Origin: JANOAR01 sp031411235
Lineage (GTDB): Bacteria > Verrucomicrobiota > Verrucomicrobiia > Verrucomicrobiales > Verrucomicrobiaceae
Reading direction: 5' to 3'
DNA: 10,735 bases
Assembly (NCBI GenBank): GCA_031411235.1
Contig: JANOAR010000222.1
Location: 1-10,735, forward strand
Shown: in pieces, positions 6,513-10,735 of the stretch
Layout of the letters: each line of letters begins with the position of its first letter
Numbering within the stretch: the stretch's first letter is position 1
Position numbers and translations under genes: made by a program
Notes under the pieces: generated by a model
The model's input: the letters and a program-made list of their open reading frames with translations, nothing else
The model's database searches: none
What the model was told of the DNA's origin: nothing

Positions 6513-7277
6513 CTATTCGCGAGTTTGCTCGCAGACCTGTGGGGATAAGTGGGGGGTGTTTTCTGGAGATTTCACTGAGTTTGAATTTAACAAATTAGCA
6601 TCAATGGTTGCGACGGCTGCTCGCGCGGCATTCATCTCGGCGTCCTTTTTGCTGCGGCCTGTTCCTGCACCGATCACGTCACCGTGCCAAGTCACCGACG
6701 CGTGGAAGGTGCGGCTGTGGGCTGGGCCTGTCTCGGCAGTGATGGCGTAGTGCGGGAGGTCGGTGGTGTGGCTTTGGATCAGCTCCTGGAGCAGGCCTTT
6801 GGGGTTGAGGTCGCGCGAGGGATTGTCCGTGGAGTAGAGACGTGGGCCGAAGAGATTCTTGACGATGGTTGTCGCTGCCGTCATGCCGCCGTCGAGGAAG
6901 GCCGCGCCGATGATGGCCTCCAGCGTGTCAGCGAGGATGTTGTCGCGGTCACGACCACCATTGGCGTCTTCGCCTCGGCCCATGATGAGGTACTGTCCCA
7001 ACTCGTGGTGGCGGGCGAGAGCGCTGAGGGCCTTGGTAGAGACAAGGCTGGCGCGGGTCGTGGTAAGCACACCTTCGTCGGCCTTGGGGCGTGTGAGGTA
7101 GAGGGCTTCCGAGAGCACGAGCTGGAGCACAGCGTCGCCGAGAAACTCTAGGCGTTGATTGCTCGGCATTGGGCGCTGGGTTTCGTAAGCCAAGCTGGCG
7201 TGAGTGAGCGCTTCCTCCAGGAGGATGGGCTGGCGAAAGGGATAGCCGAGCGTGTGTTCGAGGGGGCTGTGACTCAT
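6513..7277 (-). CDS. rnc: Ribonuclease III
   Basis: A 254-residue double-strand-specific endoribonuclease that cuts rRNA precursors and structured mRNAs. The N-terminal catalytic domain holds the signature N40-Q-R-L-E44-F-L-G-D48 and the second acidic pair D117-T-L-E120, so all four catalytic carboxylates (E44, D48, D117, E120) are present. The first acidic residue of the usual NERLEFLGD is Gln41, which lies outside the catalytic four. The C-terminal double-stranded-RNA-binding domain runs from about 158 (NPKGLLQELIQ) to about 228 (GRSKKDAEMNAARAAV). The length is normal for the family, with a short extra tail of about 25 residues. The gene lies 95 bases after tRNA-His on the same strand and may share its transcript. 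The ATG at 7277 begins the homology and has no Shine-Dalgarno motif. Confidence 0.97.
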   Translation of the reverse strand: MSHSPLEHTLGYPFRQPILLEEALTHASLAYETQRPMPSNQRLEFLGDAVLQLVLSEALYLTRPKADEGVLTTTRASLVSTKALSALARHHELGQYLIMGRGEDANGGRDRDNILADTLEAIIGAAFLDGGMTAATTIVKNLFGPRLYSTDNPSRDLNPKGLLQELIQSHTTDLPHYAITAETGPAHSRTFHASVTWHGDVIGAGTGRSKKDAEMNAARAAVATIDANLLNSNSVKSPENTPHLSPQVCEQTRE

Positions 7278-7372
7278 ACGGCGGCGAAGGAGAACGACGA
7301 AAGCCGAGAGTAGCTAAAGAGCCGCGCCGTGCAACGAGTGATGTGCGAGCCGCACAACTCAGAGAGAAAGAG

Positions 7373-7449
7373 TGGGGTGATCGACGGGGCTCGAACCCGC
7401 AACAGCCAGAATCACAATCTGGAGCTCTACCAATTGAACTACGACCACC
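7373..7449 (-). tRNA. tRNA-His (anticodon GUG)
   Basis: On the - strand a full cloverleaf can be drawn. The acceptor GTGGTCG pairs with CGATCAC, with one G-T. The D stem is GTTC/GAGC, the anticodon stem CCAGA/TCTGG around the loop TTGTGAT, and the T stem GCGGG/CCCGT around TTCGAGC. The anticodon is GTG. The extra G at -1 (7449) opposite C73, the identity element of histidine tRNA, is encoded, and so is the 3' CCA (7375-7373). Total 77 bases including G-1 and CCA. Confidence 0.97.
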
Positions 7450-7513
7450 ATCTCAATCTGAGGGCGGCGAGAGTAACAGCAAAGCCTCGGAGTGCTAGCG
7501 GAAAGTTCCGGCT

Positions 7514-7548
7514 GTTGAGAGTTAGGAGTTGAGAGTTGAGCGTCTGAG
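7514..7548. repeat. Heptanucleotide tandem repeat between genes
   Basis: Units GTTGAGA, GTTAGGA, GTTGAGA and GTTGAGC follow each other from 7514 to 7541, with a decayed fifth unit GTCTGAG to 7548. The consensus is GTTGAGA. It lies between tRNA-His and the DUF420 gene and is not in a gene that I would call. Confidence 0.8.
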
Positions 7549-7624
7549 TCGCAAGGGCTGGCGTGCGGTGGAAGTCTTCCACCCCGTGCTCATAACCGCT
7601 CCACTCACAACGGCTCATACCTCG

Positions 7625-8080
7625 ATGACACTCCACGAATTCCCCGCTCTCAATGCCACCCTCAATGCCTGTGCCACGGTCATGCTCATCACAGGCATGA
7701 TTTTCATCAAGGCAGGCAAACAACGTGCCCACATCGTCAGCATGACCACGGCGTTGCTGTTCTCCACGGTGTTTCTGGCCTGCTACCTCTATTACCACTT
7801 CCACGTCGGTGACGCGAAGTTCCAGGGCACGGGTTGGTCGCGCCCAGTGTATTTTACCATCCTCATCACCCACATTCCGCTAGCAGTTATCAGTCTGCCG
7901 ATGATCATCATGACGGTGATTCCTGCGGTGCAGCAGCGCTTCGATAAACATAAACGCTTGGCGAAATGGACGCTGCCCGTGTGGCTCTACGTCTCGGTGA
8001 CGGGCGTCATCGTCTATCTGATGTGCTACCGCTGGTATGGGCCACCGTTGTTGCCAGCGCTGCACGCCATAGGTCAGTAG
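7625..8080 (+). CDS. DUF420 family four-helix membrane protein
   Basis: A 151-residue integral membrane protein with four hydrophobic helices at about 10-29, 38-57, 76-99 and 116-136. It matches the DUF420 pattern: L9-N-A-T-L-N near the start, H36, Y54-L-Y-Y-H58, Y76-F-T-I-L-I-T-H83, H109-K-R-L-A-K and the diagnostic L117-P-V-W-L-Y-V-S-V-T-G-V-I-V-Y. The four His at helix ends (36, 58, 83, 109) could bind heme or metal. From family knowledge, DUF420 includes Bacillus YozB and Staphylococcus CtaM, linked to terminal-oxidase assembly; no oxidase gene is in this window, so that role is only suggested. The ATG at 7625 was chosen over the in-frame TTG at 7529 because the extension is non-homologous and begins inside the heptamer repeat. 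Confidence 0.88.
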   Translation: MTLHEFPALNATLNACATVMLITGMIFIKAGKQRAHIVSMTTALLFSTVFLACYLYYHFHVGDAKFQGTGWSRPVYFTILITHIPLAVISLPMIIMTVIPAVQQRFDKHKRLAKWTLPVWLYVSVTGVIVYLMCYRWYGPPLLPALHAIGQ

Positions 8081-8148
8081 GCCTTCGTTGGCTTGGCCTA
8101 GCAAGCCGCTGAGGTAGGTGATGCAACACAACTTCGAGCCGTATCCTC

Positions 8149-8168
8149 CATGCCCAAGCGCAGGCATG
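8149..8168. repeat. 6-bp inverted repeat upstream of the DUF1501 gene
   Basis: CATGCC (8149-8154) and GGCATG (8163-8168) flank eight bases, just upstream of the extended -10 element at 8171. The position would suit an operator, but this is only a short palindrome. A second one, GGCTTG/CAAGCC at 8090-8107, lies right after the DUF420 stop and has no T run. Confidence 0.35.
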
Positions 8169-8170
8169 TG

Positions 8171-8179
8171 TGATATTCT
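8171..8179 (+). promoter_or_regulatory. Extended -10 promoter element for the DUF1501 gene
   Basis: TGATATTCT fits an extended -10 (TG, one base, TATTCT), ending 39 bases before the ATG at 8219. No good -35 hexamer is seen about 17 bases upstream, which extended -10 promoters can tolerate. Confidence 0.4.
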
Positions 8180-8218
8180 GCCCGCTCAGCACGTAAACCC
8201 AGACAACACGGCATCATC

Positions 8219-9592
8219 ATGTTTACACTCACCGGCAAAGGCAAACACACGAACTGCGATGGCCTCTCCCGTCGCGACTTCCTCCAAGTAGGCACCCTCG
8301 GCGCGCTCGGCTTTGGCTTACCGCAAATGCACGCGCTGAAGGCCGCAAATGCGATCAAGAGCGACGACGGCAAAGCCTGCATCCTCATCTTCAACCTCGG
8401 TGCCCCTAGCCAGATGGACACCTGGGATCCCAAGCCCGATGCTCCGCGCGAGATTCGCGGCCCCTTCAAACCGATCAACACCAAAGGCGACTACCAGATC
8501 ACCGAGATATTCCCCCGCATGGCGAAGATCGCCGACAAAGTCAGCCTCGTGCGCAGCGTCTTCCACACCGCCGCCGCCGTGCATGATACGGGCCACCAGA
8601 TGATGCAGACGGGCCGCCTCTTCACCGGCGGCATCAACACCCCGCACCTCGGCTGCACGCTGGAATTCCTCAAAGGCCGCCGCGGCGACATGCCCGCCAA
8701 CGTCATCCTGCCCGAGTCGATGGGACCCACAGGCGGCAACATGCCCCACGGCCAAGACGCAGGCTTCCTGGGCAAAACATACGACCCCTTCGTGCTCAAC
8801 GCCGACCCCAGCGCCGTCGGGTTCAAGGTGCCCGACCTGCTGCCTCCCAAGGAGATCGGCGAAGTCCGCCTGGAACGCCGCAAGTCCCTCCGCGCCCTCG
8901 TTGATAGCTCGGTGAAAAACTTTGAAGCCAGCGAGTCCGCACAGCTCATGGATCAAAATTTCACGGACGCCTACCGCCTGATGACCAGCGCCACCGCGCG
9001 TGAAGCCTTCGACCTCACGCAGGAACCCCTCAAAGTCCGCGAGCGCTACGGTATGAACCGCTTTGGCCAGTGCTGCCTACTCGCCCGCCGCCTCGTCGAG
9101 CGCGGCGTGCGTTTCGTCACCGTCAACAGCTTCATCACCGTGTTCAACGAGATCACCTGGGACATCCACGGCAGCAAGCCCTTCACCAGCATCGAAGGGA
9201 TGCGCGACCTCGTCGCACCCATGTATGATCAGGGTTACAGCGCCCTCATCGAGGATCTGCACCAGCGCGGCATGTTGGAGAAAACCATGGTCGCCAACCT
9301 CGCCGAGTTTGGTCGCACGCCAAAAATTAATCCCGCAGGAGGCCGCGACCACTGGCCGCAGTGCTGGACGGTCGGCTTCGCCGGCGGTGGTGTGCAAGGC
9401 GGACGCGCCATCGGCAAGAGCGATGAAATCGGCGGCTACCCCGCCGAGCGCCCCGTCAGCCCCGGCAACATCGTCGCCACCATGTATGAAGCCCTCGGCA
9501 TCGACGTAGAGCACGAAATCCCCGGCCCCCAAGGCCGCCCCTACCCCATCGTCGATCGCGGTGTCGAAGCCATTCGCGAACTGTTTAGCTGA
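8219..9592 (+). CDS. DUF1501 protein, Tat-exported, alkaline-phosphatase/sulfatase-like fold
   Basis: A 457-residue protein. The N-terminus carries a twin-arginine signal, S17-R-R-D-F-L-Q-V followed by a hydrophobic stretch to about residue 35, so export in folded form is expected. The body matches DUF1501, a family related to sulfatases and alkaline phosphatases: G-A-P-S-Q-M-D-T-W-D-P-K near 61-72, a glutamine- and histidine-rich block (HDTGHQMMQTGRLFTG) near 122-137, E363-F-G-R-T-P, and G374-G-R-D-H378-W-P, which carries likely metal ligands, followed by the A-G-G-G-V-Q-G-G-R-A-I-G block. The length is normal. In Planctomycetes and Verrucomicrobia these genes often follow a DUF1549/DUF1553 cytochrome-type gene; here the upstream gene is DUF420 and the downstream one a tRNA. 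The substrate is unknown. The ATG at 8219 gives the full Tat signal and has no Shine-Dalgarno motif. Confidence 0.94.
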   Translation: MFTLTGKGKHTNCDGLSRRDFLQVGTLGALGFGLPQMHALKAANAIKSDDGKACILIFNLGAPSQMDTWDPKPDAPREIRGPFKPINTKGDYQITEIFPRMAKIADKVSLVRSVFHTAAAVHDTGHQMMQTGRLFTGGINTPHLGCTLEFLKGRRGDMPANVILPESMGPTGGNMPHGQDAGFLGKTYDPFVLNADPSAVGFKVPDLLPPKEIGEVRLERRKSLRALVDSSVKNFEASESAQLMDQNFTDAYRLMTSATAREAFDLTQEPLKVRERYGMNRFGQCCLLARRLVERGVRFVTVNSFITVFNEITWDIHGSKPFTSIEGMRDLVAPMYDQGYSALIEDLHQRGMLEKTMVANLAEFGRTPKINPAGGRDHWPQCWTVGFAGGGVQGGRAIGKSDEIGGYPAERPVSPGNIVATMYEALGIDVEHEIPGPQGRPYPIVDRGVEAIRELFS

Positions 9593-9607
9593 GTTCGCTC
9601 TCCATTC

Positions 9608-9635
9608 TTGCCCCGCGCCCGAGTTGCTCTATTGT
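9608..9635 (+). promoter_or_regulatory. Promoter candidate for tRNA-Arg
   Basis: TTGCCC (9608-9613), a 16-base spacer and TATTGT (9630-9635) form a sigma-70-type promoter placed so that transcription would begin a few bases before the mature tRNA at 9647. Confidence 0.45.
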
Positions 9636-9646
9636 CCGAGCCCCAT

Positions 9647-9722
9647 GCACCCGTAGCTCAGTGGATAGAGCAGTAGATTTCTAATCTTCTGGTCGCAGGT
9701 TCGATCCCTGCCGGGTGTGCCA
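9647..9722 (+). tRNA. tRNA-Arg (anticodon UCU)
   Basis: A 76-base cloverleaf. The acceptor GCACCCG pairs with CGGGTGT, with a G-T at the first pair. The D arm is GCTC/GAGC, and the anticodon loop TTTCTAA carries TCT (9680-9682). The T arm is GCAGG/CCTGC around TTCGATC. The discriminator is G and CCA is encoded. The anticodon stem GTAGA/TCTTC has one T-T mismatch (28:42). It reads AGA and probably AGG arginine codons. Confidence 0.96.
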
Positions 9723-9956
9723 GCGTCAAAGCCTTATTCCACAAGGGATAGAGCGTGGTGAATGCCAGCGAGAAAGAGGGTCAAAAAATTCGAGTGTGCG
9801 TTTTCTGTGCGTATTTCAGCCTCAAGTGGGCCAGGGAGTGAGTTCTACCACTGGCAAACCATGCGCCCATTCTCCGCTCTCTCTTCGCCAGGGTAGCCCC
9901 GTTGACCCTCGCGGCCCGCTAAAGTGCCAGGAATGGCGATTGTGTGGCCTTTTTCG

Positions 9957-9971
9957 ACGGGTTGAACCCGT
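9957..9971. promoter_or_regulatory. 15-bp perfect palindrome, possible operator
   Basis: ACGGGTT and AACCCGT flank a single G. It ends 35 bases upstream of the -35 hexamer of the HTH gene, a place where an activator or autoregulator could bind. A T run precedes rather than follows it on the + strand, so it is not a terminator in that direction. The link to the HTH protein is an inference. Confidence 0.4.
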
Positions 9972-10006
9972 TCCCCAGCACACGGCGCACACTCGCGCAT
10001 ATCACT

Positions 10007-10035
10007 TTGCATCACAAAGTCAAAGGCGTTACAAT
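10007..10035 (+). promoter_or_regulatory. Strong promoter of the HTH gene, leaderless spacing
   Basis: TTGCAT (10007-10012), exactly 17 bases, then TACAAT (10030-10035) form a good sigma-70-type promoter. Only five bases separate the -10 hexamer from the ATG at 10041, so the transcript should begin at or beside the start codon. Confidence 0.65.
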
Positions 10036-10040
10036 CCGCC

Positions 10041-10238
10041 ATGAATGAAGCCGTTGCCTCAATTTTGAAAAGCACCTGCACGCCACGCCAAGCGGCGAAA
10101 AAGCTCGGCATTCGCCCCGTCGATGTTTCTCGATTGATCCTGTCTGGCACCCTTCGAGAAATTCAAATGCCTGTCGTTCGTCGGCGAATAGCCAAGTCGG
10201 ACGTTGCCGCTCTTCTCGCCAGCCGTGCCCAGGGTTAA
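10041..10238 (+). CDS. Small excisionase/MerR-like HTH DNA-binding protein
   Basis: A 65-residue protein that is nearly all one winged-helix domain. T14-P-R-Q-A-A-K-K-L-G-I forms the first helix and turn, V27-D-V-S-R-L-I-L-S-G-T-L the recognition helix and the usual S-G-x-L turn, and V45-V-R-R-R-I-A-K-S-D-V-A-A-L-L the basic wing and final helix. This is the pattern of the helix-turn-helix domain shared by phage excisionases and small MerR-type regulators. It probably binds DNA as a regulator or recombination directionality factor; which of the two cannot be told. No integrase is visible. It follows a promoter placed for a leaderless transcript and lies 318 bases after tRNA-Arg. No Shine-Dalgarno motif is present. 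The partial membrane-protein gene begins 61 bases downstream and might be co-transcribed. Confidence 0.72.
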   Translation: MNEAVASILKSTCTPRQAAKKLGIRPVDVSRLILSGTLREIQMPVVRRRIAKSDVAALLASRAQG

Positions 10239-10299
10239 ATATGCTCGCGCCGTCAAGAGTGATAATTTTGATTCTCAATGATCGGCTTCCTGTCGTAAA

Positions 10300-10735
10300 A
10301 TGCTTGAGATGACGCGACCAAATATTTTCATCTGTCTGCTGCTTGATCCTTTGATTTTGCTAATGGTGGTCACTTTGCTTGCTGCCTCTGCTGCGGGGTA
10401 CGTGTTCTATGAACGCTGCGCTTTTGATGCTGCATTATTCCTGGCCGTCGTTGGAGGCGTGATGATCTGTTCACGCGGGATGATGTTACAGGATCAAGTG
10501 AAGAGAATCCTGAATGGAATGAAGCTTCAGCCATGCTATACCGGAGTCTTTTGGAAGTGGTCACTGTTGATGCTGTGGGGAATGATCATCGTTGGGCCTT
10601 TCACTGAAAAAGGTGATACAGAGTATGTATGGGCCAAACGGGTGCTAAACGAGCACAGAGCCAAACTCGAAAAGGACTTTGGCAATGTGCGGCCAGTAAA
10701 TGAAATGGCGCATACTCGCGCAAAGGCTTTGGAGC
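10300..10735 (+). CDS. Partial membrane protein, unrecognised (runs off the right edge)
   Basis: An open frame with no stop before the window ends, so the C-terminus is missing; about 145 residues are seen. Three hydrophobic segments lie at about 17-37, 41-58 and 87-102 (counting from the ATG at 10300), followed by a charged, probably cytoplasmic or external helix (EYVWAKRVLNEHRAKLEKDF). Between the second and third segments is a basic loop (QDQVKRILNGMK). I do not recognise the family. Two in-frame ATGs, at 10300 and 10309, are possible starts; a TAAAAT at 10296-10301 would serve as a -10 only for the second. Its codons are visibly richer in A and T than those of the genes to the left: 10321-10380 is about 37% GC by hand count. 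This is compatible with transfer, but the sample is short. Confidence 0.6.
   Translation, partial: MLEMTRPNIFICLLLDPLILLMVVTLLAASAAGYVFYERCAFDAALFLAVVGGVMICSRGMMLQDQVKRILNGMKLQPCYTGVFWKWSLLMLWGMIIVGPFTEKGDTEYVWAKRVLNEHRAKLEKDFGNVRPVNEMAHTRAKALE

Larger units (their letters stand above)
9723..10040. other. Gene-free stretch after tRNA-Arg
   Basis: About 318 bases with no credible protein frame and no repeat of the tRNA 3' end. The only clear structures are the palindrome at 9957-9971 and the promoter at 10007-10035. No transposase remnant or terminator was seen. Confidence 0.55.

Noticed and set aside
7529..7624. TTG start for the DUF420 protein at 7529
   Set aside because: The extension begins within the heptamer repeat and is not part of the family; the ATG at 7625 starts directly before the conserved LNATLN block.
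8318..8956. - strand frame inside the DUF1501 gene (212 codons)
   Set aside because: Antisense shadow of a well-supported gene with strong third-position GC.
9723..10040. Second copy of the tRNA-Arg 3' end as an attachment site
   Set aside because: I looked for a repeat of the T arm and acceptor sequence downstream and found none within the window.
1..10735. CRISPR array, insertion sequence, defence or biosynthetic cluster
   Set aside because: No regularly spaced repeats of 20-40 bases, no transposase or integrase motifs and no nuclease, helicase or synthase cluster could be read. The genes are mostly ordinary housekeeping and transport genes.

Overview
The window looks like a chromosomal segment of a Verrucomicrobia-type bacterium (Planctomycetes/Verrucomicrobia neighbourhood). 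The hints are a DUF1501 secreted protein with a Tat signal, a creatininase-like protein, a valyl-tRNA synthetase whose HIGH box reads TLGH next to the block VLNNTIQDIL, the lack of Shine-Dalgarno motifs at every start, and short heptanucleotide tandem repeats both inside and between genes. This assignment is an inference from family knowledge; no marker gene was searched.

Layout. 118-870 (-) encodes a creatininase-fold protein that has lost several expected metal ligands. It is divergent from an MFS transporter (976-2247, +), which is followed by a membrane-anchored protein of possible HEAT-like helical repeats (2281-3063, +). The next 250 bases separate two convergent units. They hold a strong + strand terminator (3207-3257), a weaker - strand terminator for valS (3276-3300), and a duplicated copy of the last codons of valS. 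The - strand then carries, in order of transcription, tRNA-His(GUG) (7449-7373), rnc for RNase III (7277-6513), a gene-free stretch of about 330 bases with several inverted repeats, and valS (6181-3311). This is a translation and RNA-processing block.

On the + strand follow a DUF420 membrane protein (7625-8080), a DUF1501 protein (8219-9592) without its frequent DUF1549/DUF1553 partner, and tRNA-Arg(UCU) (9647-9722). Beyond the tRNA the character changes. There is a 318-base gene-free stretch, then a 65-residue excisionase/MerR-like HTH protein whose predicted promoter places the transcript start at the ATG, then a partial, unrecognised, AT-richer membrane protein running off the right edge. 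This right end could be the start of an element integrated at the tRNA, but no integrase or repeated tRNA end is visible here.

I found no CRISPR array, transposase, defence system, biosynthetic cluster or clear new multi-gene system. The most interesting signals are the probable creatininase pseudoenzyme, the variable insert in ValRS with lower GC, the two heptamer repeats, the nested inverted repeats upstream of valS, and the leaderless-type HTH gene next to tRNA-Arg.
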